A stretch of 64,000 nt of DNA from M55B112 sp040880545 (GTDB lineage Bacteria > Bacteroidota > Bacteroidia > Bacteroidales > GCA-2748055), in contig JBBDIE010000139.1 of the NCBI GenBank assembly GCA_040880545.1, positions 24,475 to 88,474 of the forward strand, given 5' to 3'. The notes beneath the pieces are model-generated. The model was not told the origin of the DNA and searched no databases. It worked only from the letters and a program-made list of their open reading frames with translations. Each line of letters begins with the position of its first letter. Position 1 is the first letter of the stretch. A program made the position numbers and the translations under genes. Below are positions 1 through 7,866 of the stretch, piece after piece.

Positions 1-2
1 CC

Positions 3-404
3 GACGGGCAGGTTATTTGTAAAAACGATACATTTCTGGCTTTTCGTCATGGTCCTAAAGCTGTAGTAAATGAAAAGACGGTGATCGTGATGTTATTCTC
101 CAACAACGAACAGGTCCAGCGGTATGAGCGGGATTTTGTAGCTTCTCTTGGAAGAGGGAAGAGGGCCATGTTACAGGTTGGTGTTTCAGAAGAGCCGATT
201 GCCGGGATGGACCTTGATGTTTCGGTCATATTTTCAGAAGACGGAAAGAAATTAGACGAGGAATTCCTGGCAATTTGCAGTGTAATGCCTGCCCAGATAC
301 TCGGGTTGTTTAAATCACTTAACCTTGGATTGAAGCCCGATAATCCATCAACCACCGGGGCAATTTCCCGTGTAGTGGAAGGAGTGAAGATTTATGATTT
401 TTGA
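3..404 (+). CDS. agaS: AgaS-like sugar-phosphate isomerase (SIS domain), 3' part only
   Basis: The frame is already open at base 3, so the start lies upstream of the window; 133 C-terminal residues remain. The motif FRHGPKAVVNEKT, with an Arg-His-Gly-Pro core, is typical of the second SIS domain of AgaS-type ketose/aldose isomerases. Characterised AgaS proteins deaminate and isomerise galactosamine-6-phosphate to tagatose-6-phosphate in the cytoplasm. The next genes (gatZ 23 bp on, a PfkB kinase, a GatY aldolase) process exactly that product, which supports the role. The family also contains members of unknown specificity, so the substrate is inferred from context. Confidence 0.8.
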   Translation, partial: DGQVICKNDTFLAFRHGPKAVVNEKTVIVMLFSNNEQVQRYERDFVASLGRGKRAMLQVGVSEEPIAGMDLDVSVIFSEDGKKLDEEFLAICSVMPAQILGLFKSLNLGLKPDNPSTTGAISRVVEGVKIYDF

Positions 405-427
405 TGAATGTTTGAGAAAGGACCGGA

Positions 428-1693
428 ATGAATAGAATATTACGACAAAAAGCAAAAGAGGCGGGTGTATCATTACTTGAATATTTGCTTCTTCGGATCG
501 ATCAGCTGGAAAAGGAGACATCTGTAAAGAGGACAATATTTGCAGCTTGTCCAAATTCTATTTCGGTTTTAAAGGCCTCCCTTATTTCAGCAAAGAGAAA
601 CAATGCCCCCATTAAGTTTGCAGCCACACTGAACCAGGTGGATACGGATGGAGGCTATACAGGCTTTACACAGAAGGAATTTGTTGATACTATCAGGGAG
701 CAGGCGCGCATAATCAACTTTACCGGACCGGTAATTATCGCTGTGGACCATGGAGGGCCATGGCTGAAAGACAGGCACCGGCTTGAAGGATATAGTTATG
801 AGGAGTCCATGAATGCGGTTAAAAACTCCTTTGAAAAGGCGATTGATGCACAATATGACATGATTCATGTTGATCCTACAATCGATATAACCTTACCGAA
901 AGGAGTACCAATTGATATTGATGTAGTTGCAGAAAGAACCGTTGATCTCATTGCTCATTGCGAAGCCCACAGGAAGAGCAGGGGTCTTGACAGGATCGCT
1001 TATGAAGTGGGTACCGAAGAGGTGCACGGCGGACTTGCTGATATGAATGTTTTTACTCGTTTCCTCAATTTGTTGAGGACCGGATTGCATGAAAACAAGC
1101 TTGATGATGTCTGGCCATGTTTTGTCGTGGGTAAGGTGGGAACAGATCTTCATACCACAATGTTTGACCCGGTGGTGGCAAGGCAGTTAACAGATACTGT
1201 AGTTCCCTATGGCAGTAGAATAAAAGGTCATTACTCCGACAGCGTGGATAATCCGGAGCAGTACCCTTTATCCGGGATGGGGGCAGCCAACGTCGGACCT
1301 GAATTTACTGAGCGGGAGTACGATGGCCTGATTGAACTTCACAACCTCGAACAGGATCTGTTCAGGAAAGGTAAAGTAGCCAAAATATCAGGGATCAAAG
1401 AACGTCTCTGGGAGGCAGTAATCGAATCTGATCGCTGGAAAAAGTGGCTGAATGAAGATGAGTCCCAGGATGATTTTTATGCGCTTGAAGAGGCGAGGCA
1501 ACTCTGGCTCATTAAAACAGGATGCAGGTATATCTGGGAAAATCCGGAAGTTGTAGCAGCACGAACAAAGCTCTACGCGAATATGGAGCACAATGGAATT
1601 AAGGCAGAGGAGATTGTATTGACAAGTATCGGACAGGCAATGGACAGATATTTCCATACATTTAATCTTGTAAACCTGGCAGATTTATTATAG
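428..1693 (+). CDS. gatZ: GatZ/KbaZ-like tagatose-bisphosphate aldolase subunit
   Basis: A 421-residue cytoplasmic protein of the usual GatZ/KbaZ length. Family-typical stretches include FAATLNQVDTDGGYTGFT near residue 65, VDHGGPWLKDR near 105 and YEVGTEEVHGGL near 190. In enterobacteria GatZ and KbaZ are non-catalytic partners that stabilise and activate the class II aldolase GatY/KbaY, which is encoded here two genes downstream. Some databases call the family a tagatose-6-phosphate kinase, but the PfkB gene next door is a better candidate for that step. It belongs to a run of genes spaced 1-23 bp apart, so co-transcription with agaS is likely. Confidence 0.85.
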   Translation: MNRILRQKAKEAGVSLLEYLLLRIDQLEKETSVKRTIFAACPNSISVLKASLISAKRNNAPIKFAATLNQVDTDGGYTGFTQKEFVDTIREQARIINFTGPVIIAVDHGGPWLKDRHRLEGYSYEESMNAVKNSFEKAIDAQYDMIHVDPTIDITLPKGVPIDIDVVAERTVDLIAHCEAHRKSRGLDRIAYEVGTEEVHGGLADMNVFTRFLNLLRTGLHENKLDDVWPCFVVGKVGTDLHTTMFDPVVARQLTDTVVPYGSRIKGHYSDSVDNPEQYPLSGMGAANVGPEFTEREYDGLIELHNLEQDLFRKGKVAKISGIKERLWEAVIESDRWKKWLNEDESQDDFYALEEARQLWLIKTGCRYIWENPEVVAARTKLYANMEHNGIKAEEIVLTSIGQAMDRYFHTFNLVNLADLL

Positions 1694-1710
1694 ACAGGAA
1701 AAAAGCATAA

Positions 1711-2667
1711 ATGATGAAGCATCCACAAAAATTTGATGTACTGGTAGTTGGTGAACTGAACATCGATTTGATACTAAACAAAATTGCAGGATTTCCTGAG
1801 ATGGACAAAGAGATTCTCGCTGAAGAAATGGTAGTTACACTGGGTAGTAGTTCTGCAATTTTTGCAAACAACCTCAGCATTCTCGGGTCGAAAGTAACTT
1901 ATCTGGGTAAGGTGGGAACCGATAATTTTGCAGATAAAGTAATCGACACCCTTAAGTTGTCAGGGGTGGATACCAGCAACATTGTTTCAACATCAGGTTT
2001 TCTTACAGGATTAACAGTAGCGCTGAATTATGACAATGACCGGGCCATGGTTACCTATCCCGGAGCTATGAGTGATTTGAATATTGGGGATATCAGCCCT
2101 GAAGTCCTTCGATCCGCCGGTCATATGCATCTAAGCTCCATTTTTCTGCAGGAAGGACTGAAGCCTGATGTAATTGAATTGTTCAGGAGAGCCAAAGAGG
2201 CGGGGCTCACAACCTCTTTTGATCCGCAGTGGGACCCCAGTGAAAATTGGGATATTGACCTGAAGGCACTGTTGCCTTACGTGGATGTATTTTTGCCCAA
2301 TGAGAGTGAATTAAGGCAATTTACTGGCAGAGAAACAATTGAAGACGGATTAGCGTCTATTAAACCATTCTGTAATGTGGTTGTTGTAAAAAACGGGACC
2401 CAGGGAGCGGTGATGTGGGATAAAACAAGTATCACAAAGCAAAAGGCATATCTTAATGAGAAGGTGGTAGATGCCATTGGTGCCGGAGACAGTTTTAATT
2501 CAGGATTTATCCACAAATATATCCACGGGAAATCTTTGGAGGAGTGTGTTGCGTTCGCAGCGCTTACAGGCGCATTGAATACAACAGGTTCCGGCGGAAC
2601 CTCTGCCTTTGAATCACTTGATAAGTTAAAAAGAACTGCCCTGGAAAAATTTAAATACGCAATATAA
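1711..2667 (+). CDS. PfkB/ribokinase-family sugar kinase, probable tagatose-6-phosphate kinase
   Basis: A 318-residue PfkB-family kinase. The N-terminal signature VVGELNIDLIL is near residue 10, and the C-terminal signature DAIGAGDSFNSGF has the catalytic base at Asp260. It starts 17 bp after gatZ and its stop is one base before the aldolase ATG. Between an AgaS isomerase and a tagatose-bisphosphate aldolase, the expected reaction is ATP-dependent phosphorylation of tagatose-6-phosphate to the 1,6-bisphosphate. The family also contains ribokinases, fructokinases and KDG kinases, so the substrate comes from context. Two adjacent ATGs (1711 and 1714) are equally possible starts. Confidence 0.82.
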   Translation: MMKHPQKFDVLVVGELNIDLILNKIAGFPEMDKEILAEEMVVTLGSSSAIFANNLSILGSKVTYLGKVGTDNFADKVIDTLKLSGVDTSNIVSTSGFLTGLTVALNYDNDRAMVTYPGAMSDLNIGDISPEVLRSAGHMHLSSIFLQEGLKPDVIELFRRAKEAGLTTSFDPQWDPSENWDIDLKALLPYVDVFLPNESELRQFTGRETIEDGLASIKPFCNVVVVKNGTQGAVMWDKTSITKQKAYLNEKVVDAIGAGDSFNSGFIHKYIHGKSLEECVAFAALTGALNTTGSGGTSAFESLDKLKRTALEKFKYAI

Positions 2668-2668
2668 G

Positions 2669-3487
2669 ATGAGGCTACAAGATAAATTATCGGAACTTCG
2701 GGACCGGAGGGCGGCCATATTGGCGACCAACTTTTACAACCTGGAAACTTTGAATGCGGTATTGGCAGCTGCCAAAGCCGAGAGTGCCTCGATCATTTTA
2801 CAACTTTCGGAAAGTTCAATAAATTATATGGGACTTGAACTGGCAGCCAGTATGGCTAAAACGGCCATTCAGGTATCGGGTGTTGAAGGGTGGCTGCACC
2901 TGGATCATGGAAGTAGTGTTGCGTTGGTTCAAAGATGCCTGGATGCAGGATTTGATTCGGTAATGATTGATGCCAGCGAGAAGCCGATGGCGGAAAATAT
3001 TAAAGTTACCAGGGAGGTTGTAAAGCTCGCTGAAAAATATGGAGTCAATGTTGAAGCAGAGCTGGGTTATATTGCCAAGCTAAACCAGGAGCAGGCACAT
3101 ATGGGATTTACGCAGCCGGAAGAAGCACTACAATTCATTGAACAGACAGGGGTAGATGCGCTGGCAGTATCCATCGGATCGGCTCATGGCTTTTATAAGG
3201 TAGAACCTGAACTTGATTTGGAACTATTAAGCAGGATCAGGGCGGTGGTACAAACACCACTGGTACTTCACGGAAGTTCGGGCATACCTGATGCTGTAAT
3301 AGTCCAGGCAGTTAAGAACGGAATCACTAAGATCAACCTGGCCACAGAGATAAAAAATGCCTTCATGCAACAATTGAAGAGGGAACTGACCGGTACAGAT
3401 GAAATTGACCTGAGGATCGTATTCCCCAAAGCCACAATAAAAGCACAGGAACTGATACAAAATAAACTGCGGGTAATTACCCGGTAA
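2669..3487 (+). CDS. gatY: Class II ketose-bisphosphate aldolase (GatY/KbaY/FbaA family)
   Basis: A 272-residue zinc aldolase. The motif H77-L-D79-H80 supplies the catalytic Asp and a zinc ligand; His173 (SAHGFYK) and His201 (LHGSSG) are the other expected zinc ligands; Glu131 lies in VEAELGY. The reaction is cleavage of a ketose 1,6-bisphosphate to glyceraldehyde-3-phosphate and dihydroxyacetone phosphate. Fructose- and tagatose-bisphosphate aldolases cannot be separated reliably by eye. The shorter GatY-like length and the presence of gatZ favour tagatose-1,6-bisphosphate. It is 1 bp after the kinase and 11 bp before the next gene. Confidence 0.88.
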   Translation: MRLQDKLSELRDRRAAILATNFYNLETLNAVLAAAKAESASIILQLSESSINYMGLELAASMAKTAIQVSGVEGWLHLDHGSSVALVQRCLDAGFDSVMIDASEKPMAENIKVTREVVKLAEKYGVNVEAELGYIAKLNQEQAHMGFTQPEEALQFIEQTGVDALAVSIGSAHGFYKVEPELDLELLSRIRAVVQTPLVLHGSSGIPDAVIVQAVKNGITKINLATEIKNAFMQQLKRELTGTDEIDLRIVFPKATIKAQELIQNKLRVITR

Positions 3488-3498
3488 ATAAGATAATT

Positions 3499-4590
3499 AT
3501 GATGAGAAAAATGATACCATCGCTTATGCTACTTGTTCTGGTTTCATGTAACCAGGAAAATCCGGAAGTGGGTATAGAAGATTTGAAATTAAAAGATTTC
3601 AGACCTGTTTCGGTTTATAACATACCCCGTGCAAACATTGAAAAAGCTGCATTCCCGATAATTGATATGCATTCCCATGATTATGCAGCCAATGAAGAGG
3701 AAATTGATCAATGGGTTCGGGCCATGGATGAGATCGGTGTTGAAAAAACTGTGATCCTGTCATACCAGACCGGGGAAGCATTTGATGCAGTGGTTGAAAA
3801 ATATTCAAAATACCCTGAAAAATTTGAGATATGGTGCGGACTGGATTATACCGGTCATGATTCCGATGAGAATTGGGTGGACAATGCAGTTATGGAATTG
3901 GAACGTTGTTATGAGATGGGCGCCAGGGGTGTAGGAGAACTGGGAGATAAGGGTGAAGGATTACTCTATTCCAAGCCCACCCCAGGATATGGACTGCATA
4001 TGGATGATCCTGACCTGAAAGCTGTTTGGGAGAAATGTGCAGAACTGGGTATGCCCGTAAATATTCATGTGGCAGAACCAATCTGGATGTACGAACCAAT
4101 GGATTCAACCAATGATGGTCTCATGAATGGGTACACGTGGCGTGTGGATTTGACAAAGGAGGGGATACTGAACCATGGAGAACTGATTCAGACCCTTGAA
4201 AATGCGGTGAAGGATAATCCAAATACAACCTTTATCGCCTGTCATTTTGCAAATTGTTCCTACGACCTGTCCATTGTGGCAGACCTTCTTGATAAATATC
4301 CCAACCTGTGGCTTGATAATTCAGCCAGGTATGCTGAAACAGCGCCGATCCCGCGATATACAAAATCATTTTATGAGAATTACAGCGACCGGATCATTTA
4401 CGGAACCGATATGGGTATGGGCGTGGATATGTATCAGGTTACACTGCGGATCCTGGAATCTGAAGATGAGCATTTCTACGAGTCCGACATGTTCGGATAC
4501 CACTGGGCACTGAATGGTTTTGGGCTGCCTGATGATGTGCTGAAAAAACTGTACAAGGAAAATGCATTGAAAATTTATGAAGCAAATTGA
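3499..4590 (+). CDS. Exported amidohydrolase-superfamily lipoprotein
   Basis: A 363-residue protein with a lipoprotein signal ending LVLVSC (lipidated Cys17), so it probably works in the periplasm or on the outer membrane. It is a metal-dependent TIM-barrel hydrolase of the Amidohydro_2 type. Expected metal and catalytic residues are His58-x-His60 (DMHSHDY), His190 (NIHVAEP), His249 (ACHFAN) and Asp304 (YGTDMG). This family includes lactonases, decarboxylases and amide hydrolases. Being followed after 1 bp by the galactosidase-like gene, it may process a released sugar derivative such as a lactone or amide. The substrate is unknown. Confidence 0.75.
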   Translation: MMRKMIPSLMLLVLVSCNQENPEVGIEDLKLKDFRPVSVYNIPRANIEKAAFPIIDMHSHDYAANEEEIDQWVRAMDEIGVEKTVILSYQTGEAFDAVVEKYSKYPEKFEIWCGLDYTGHDSDENWVDNAVMELERCYEMGARGVGELGDKGEGLLYSKPTPGYGLHMDDPDLKAVWEKCAELGMPVNIHVAEPIWMYEPMDSTNDGLMNGYTWRVDLTKEGILNHGELIQTLENAVKDNPNTTFIACHFANCSYDLSIVADLLDKYPNLWLDNSARYAETAPIPRYTKSFYENYSDRIIYGTDMGMGVDMYQVTLRILESEDEHFYESDMFGYHWALNGFGLPDDVLKKLYKENALKIYEAN

Positions 4591-4591
4591 T

Positions 4592-6670
4592 ATGAGATTA
4601 AAAAGCATCAGACAATCCATCATAATGTTGGGTATATCATTGACAATGGTATCATGCAATAACCAGGTAACCATTACCAGCGGTGACCTGGAGATCGGAT
4701 TTGATAAAAACATGCAAAGTAAGGTGCATTCCCTGAAGCCTGGGACGGATCGTTTTTCAGAAGACGGTAACGTAACAGAGTACCTGGAAACCTTGCAATT
4801 TCGTACCGGGGCTTTTAAACTGGAATCGGTGAAAACAAATGGGATCGACGATTCCTTTGGGAAGGGCGAAGAGTATATCTTACAGGGGCAGTACAAAAAC
4901 AATGGTGCCTCGATCAGTAAAATTGTAACCGTGAAAACCTATCAGAACTTTCCTGATGTTGCTATATTCAATATACGTTATGTAAACACTGGGGAGGCGG
5001 ACCTGCTTGTAGAAAGCTGGATGAACCATCATTATGGAATCCAGCCGGGTAGCGAGACCCCTGAATTTTGGTCATTTCAGGGCAAATCTTCTTCGGCAAG
5101 AGGCGATTGGGTATTGCCCGTGACTCCGGGGTTTTACCAGGAAAATTTCATGGGAATGAACCAGTCTGATTATGGTGGAGGAATACCCGTAACGGATCTT
5201 TGGAGGAGAGACGGAGGGATTGCCGTTGGTCATATGGAACTTGTTCCACGGGAAGTTTCCTTACCAGTTCATTATGACAGTTTTAAGGCGCTGGCCTATG
5301 TAGGCGTATCGAAAAAATACGACGACCCAATGCAATTTAACATTGGAGATACACTCAAGACGGTGGAGACTTTTGTGACAGTACACAAGGGAGATTATTA
5401 TGCCTCATTGGAGAAGTATTCAACGCTGATGCAGGCAAAAGGGATAACTTTTGCTGAATCTGAAGAGCAAGCTTTCGAAAGCATCTGGTGTGGATGGGGT
5501 TATGAGCGGAAATTTACAGTGGACGATATCATCAGTACCCTGCCCAAGGTAAAGGAACTGGGAATCAAATGGGCCGTCATTGATGACGGATTTCAGATTG
5601 CTGAAGGGGACTGGCGAGTAGATACACGGAGATTTCCGGGTGGTAGTGCGGATATGAAAAAAATGGTGGACGCAATCCACGATCATGGACTGAAAGCCAA
5701 ACTGTGGTGGGCTCCACTGGCAGCCGATCCCGGAAGTAAGGTTATAGAAGAGAATCCTGACATCCTGCTGATCAATGAAGATGGGGCACCACAATATATT
5801 ACATGGTGGGATAGTTATTACATGTCTCCTGCCAGTGAGGCAACCTTTGAACATACCAGGGAAACTGTAAAAATGTTCATGGATGACTGGGGGTTCGACG
5901 GATTAAAGCTGGATGGCCAGCACATGAATGCGGTGCCGGAAGACCACAACTGGAAAAGGGATATTGAATACCCGGGTAAATCAATTGAAATGCTCCCCGA
6001 GTTCTTTAAGATGATTTATGAAGAGGCAAGGGAAATAAAACCTCATGCAGTTGTTGAGAATTGCCCCTGCGGTACCTGTATGTCATTTTATAATATGCCC
6101 TATACCAATCAGACGGTATCATCCGATCCCACAAGCAGCTGGCAGATCAGGCTTAAAGGAAAAACCTATAAGGCAATTATACCGCACATTGCCTATTATG
6201 GTGATCATGTGGAGTTGAGTGATAACGGAACTGATTTTGCAAGTTCCTTCGGAATTGGGGCGGTATTGGGAACAAAATTCACCTGGCCGGAGGATAATCC
6301 AAACCAGTCACAGAGTTATTTGTTAACACCGGAGAAAGAAAAAGAATGGAAAAAATGGTTTAACCTTTATCATGAGAAAATGCTATCGAAAGAGGAATAC
6401 AGGGGAGATCTTTATGATATTGGCTTTGACAAACCGGAAACGCATGTAATATCAGATAGCGAAACGATGTATTATGCGTTTTATAGTAAAGCATGGGACG
6501 GAGAAATTGAACTGCGCGGGCTGGATGCAACCAGGGAGTATATCGCCTACGATTATGTAAATGAAACTGAATTAGAGCGTTTTAATGGCGATGACCCAAA
6601 AATGAATGTTGCATTTAATGATTATCTGTTAATCTCGGTGTATCCCATTGATAAAGAAGTCGTTAAATAA
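4592..6670 (+). CDS. Alpha-galactosidase-like glycoside hydrolase (clan GH-D, GH36-like), lipoprotein
   Basis: The ATG at 4592 gives 692 residues and a clean lipoprotein signal (VSC, Cys22). An ATG at 4577 also exists but overlaps the previous gene by 14 bp. An N-terminal beta-sandwich precedes a TIM barrel. IDDGFQIAEGDW resembles the GH36 'DDGW' strand, GLKLDG places the probable nucleophile at Asp441, and SSDPTSSW supplies a candidate acid/base at Asp512. Clan GH-D retaining enzymes release alpha-galactose or alpha-N-acetylgalactosamine, which fits the tagatose-pathway genes upstream. The exact family (GH36, GH27 or a relative) and the substrate need a profile search. Confidence 0.78.
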   Translation: MRLKSIRQSIIMLGISLTMVSCNNQVTITSGDLEIGFDKNMQSKVHSLKPGTDRFSEDGNVTEYLETLQFRTGAFKLESVKTNGIDDSFGKGEEYILQGQYKNNGASISKIVTVKTYQNFPDVAIFNIRYVNTGEADLLVESWMNHHYGIQPGSETPEFWSFQGKSSSARGDWVLPVTPGFYQENFMGMNQSDYGGGIPVTDLWRRDGGIAVGHMELVPREVSLPVHYDSFKALAYVGVSKKYDDPMQFNIGDTLKTVETFVTVHKGDYYASLEKYSTLMQAKGITFAESEEQAFESIWCGWGYERKFTVDDIISTLPKVKELGIKWAVIDDGFQIAEGDWRVDTRRFPGGSADMKKMVDAIHDHGLKAKLWWAPLAADPGSKVIEENPDILLINEDGAPQYITWWDSYYMSPASEATFEHTRETVKMFMDDWGFDGLKLDGQHMNAVPEDHNWKRDIEYPGKSIEMLPEFFKMIYEEAREIKPHAVVENCPCGTCMSFYNMPYTNQTVSSDPTSSWQIRLKGKTYKAIIPHIAYYGDHVELSDNGTDFASSFGIGAVLGTKFTWPEDNPNQSQSYLLTPEKEKEWKKWFNLYHEKMLSKEEYRGDLYDIGFDKPETHVISDSETMYYAFYSKAWDGEIELRGLDATREYIAYDYVNETELERFNGDDPKMNVAFNDYLLISVYPIDKEVVK

Positions 6671-6741
6671 AAAACAAAAGAAATTTTATTAAATAATAAG
6701 TGTACGTAAGATTTTTATTTTAAAAATAAGTATTTAATAAT

Positions 6742-6765
6742 CAAATATATTTTAAAAACTTTCGT
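6742..6765. promoter_or_regulatory. AT-rich leader with CAAATATA and AACTTTCGT motifs shared with the susC promoter region
   Basis: The 221-bp space before the PKD lipoprotein gene is very A+T-rich. It contains CAAATATA at 6742 and AACTTTCGT at 6757. Both words also occur, in the same order and orientation, in the susC upstream region (18524 and 18545). This is a candidate common regulator site for the two transcription units. Short A+T-rich words can recur by chance. No convincing plus-strand TAnnTTTG box was found here. Confidence 0.35.
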
Positions 6766-6891
6766 ATATTAAGCGTTCAATAACTTATAACCTTATTATT
6801 AAATAGAAATTGATGAAATAAATGGAGGATTGATGAAAAATCCAATTTATGCAAATCAAATTATATAATTATAAACTTTAAAATTGTATTT

Positions 6892-7782
6892 ATGAAAACG
6901 AGAAGATTAATTTTTGGAACAATTGGTTTCTTCACCATGGCATCGATGCTGTTTGTGTCATGTTCAGATCCGATTCTACCTACTCCTGATTTCTCCTTTG
7001 AGATTGATGATAAGACGGTGACTTTTACGAATCTATCTGAAGATGCTGTATCGTATTCATGGGACTTTGGAGATGGTTCAGCGGCTGTAACCGATGAGAA
7101 TCCAGTGCACACCTATGATGCTTACGGAGATTATGACGTAAGACTCACAGCGACAAATGAAGAAGGTGAAGAGATTAAAAAGATTACCATTTCAGTGGTT
7201 AAAGATTGGCCGGCAATTACCATCGACGGAACATTCTCCGACTGGGATGAAGTTGAGAGCATCTATAGCGGTTATGGGGAAGCTTCCGGTACATTGTCTG
7301 AAGCTAAAGTAACCACTGATGCTGCAGGATCAAAACTGTACATCTACCTTAAGGGAACAATCAATGCAGATTTTCCTGTACTTCAGGTATTGATCAATGC
7401 TGATGGAGACGCAACTACAGGTTGGCAGACTCCTACTGATTATGCTTCAAACGGAGCTGAATATCAGTTTGAGTTCTTTGCAGTTGATGGTTGGGCTGGA
7501 ACTTATGCGTGGAATTCAGATCCCGGTGTTCAGGACTGGCCTTGGATTGATGATATAACCAGTGATCCTGATAACGGAGACATTACTGAAACCTCAGGTG
7601 TTATTGGAGGATCAGAAATTGAATTTGTTATTGAAACATCCTTGATGAAGGATCCGGTTCCTGCTGATCAGATTGGAATTTATTTCTGGGCACAGCCATC
7701 TGACTGGTCTGCTACTTCCGGATCATTGCCGGTACTTATGGCTGATCCGCTGGAAGACGTTAAAATGTTCAGTTTCCAGTAA
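6892..7782 (+). CDS. PKD-domain surface lipoprotein with C-terminal DOMON/CBM9-like domain
   Basis: A 296-residue lipoprotein; the signal ends FVSC (Cys24) and is followed by acidic and polar residues. A PKD domain spans about residues 30-105, with the hallmark Y-S-W-D-F-G-D-G at 55-62. The C-terminal part begins ITIDGTFSDWDEV, the usual opening of CBM9-like or related beta-sandwich domains, and runs to the end. Such proteins sit at the cell surface and bind glycan or peptide. It follows a 221-bp leader and ends at a strong hairpin terminator, so it may be transcribed alone or as the first gene after an internal promoter. A glycan-binding role in this locus is inferred. Confidence 0.75.
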   Translation: MKTRRLIFGTIGFFTMASMLFVSCSDPILPTPDFSFEIDDKTVTFTNLSEDAVSYSWDFGDGSAAVTDENPVHTYDAYGDYDVRLTATNEEGEEIKKITISVVKDWPAITIDGTFSDWDEVESIYSGYGEASGTLSEAKVTTDAAGSKLYIYLKGTINADFPVLQVLINADGDATTGWQTPTDYASNGAEYQFEFFAVDGWAGTYAWNSDPGVQDWPWIDDITSDPDNGDITETSGVIGGSEIEFVIETSLMKDPVPADQIGIYFWAQPSDWSATSGSLPVLMADPLEDVKMFSFQ

Positions 7783-7805
7783 CAGAGCAATTCTTCTGTA
7801 ATCAT

Positions 7806-7837
7806 AAAAATGCTGCCCATTAAAGGGTGGCATTTTT
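7806..7837 (+). terminator. Rho-independent terminator after the PKD lipoprotein gene
   Basis: A 13-bp stem (7806-7818 with 7825-7837, two G-U pairs) encloses a 6-base loop. The ascending arm begins with five A and the descending arm ends with five T. It lies 23 bp after the lipoprotein stop. It also covers the first codons of the longest possible version of the next gene, which is a reason to reject that start. Confidence 0.85.
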
Positions 7838-7866
7838 ATTATATGGGTAAGAAAACATTATTTGCT

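Noticed and set aside
4366..4902. A 178-codon antisense frame spanning the amidohydrolase and GH-D genes
   Set aside because: It crosses two well-supported genes, and its product is rich in Cys, Phe and Ser with no known family.
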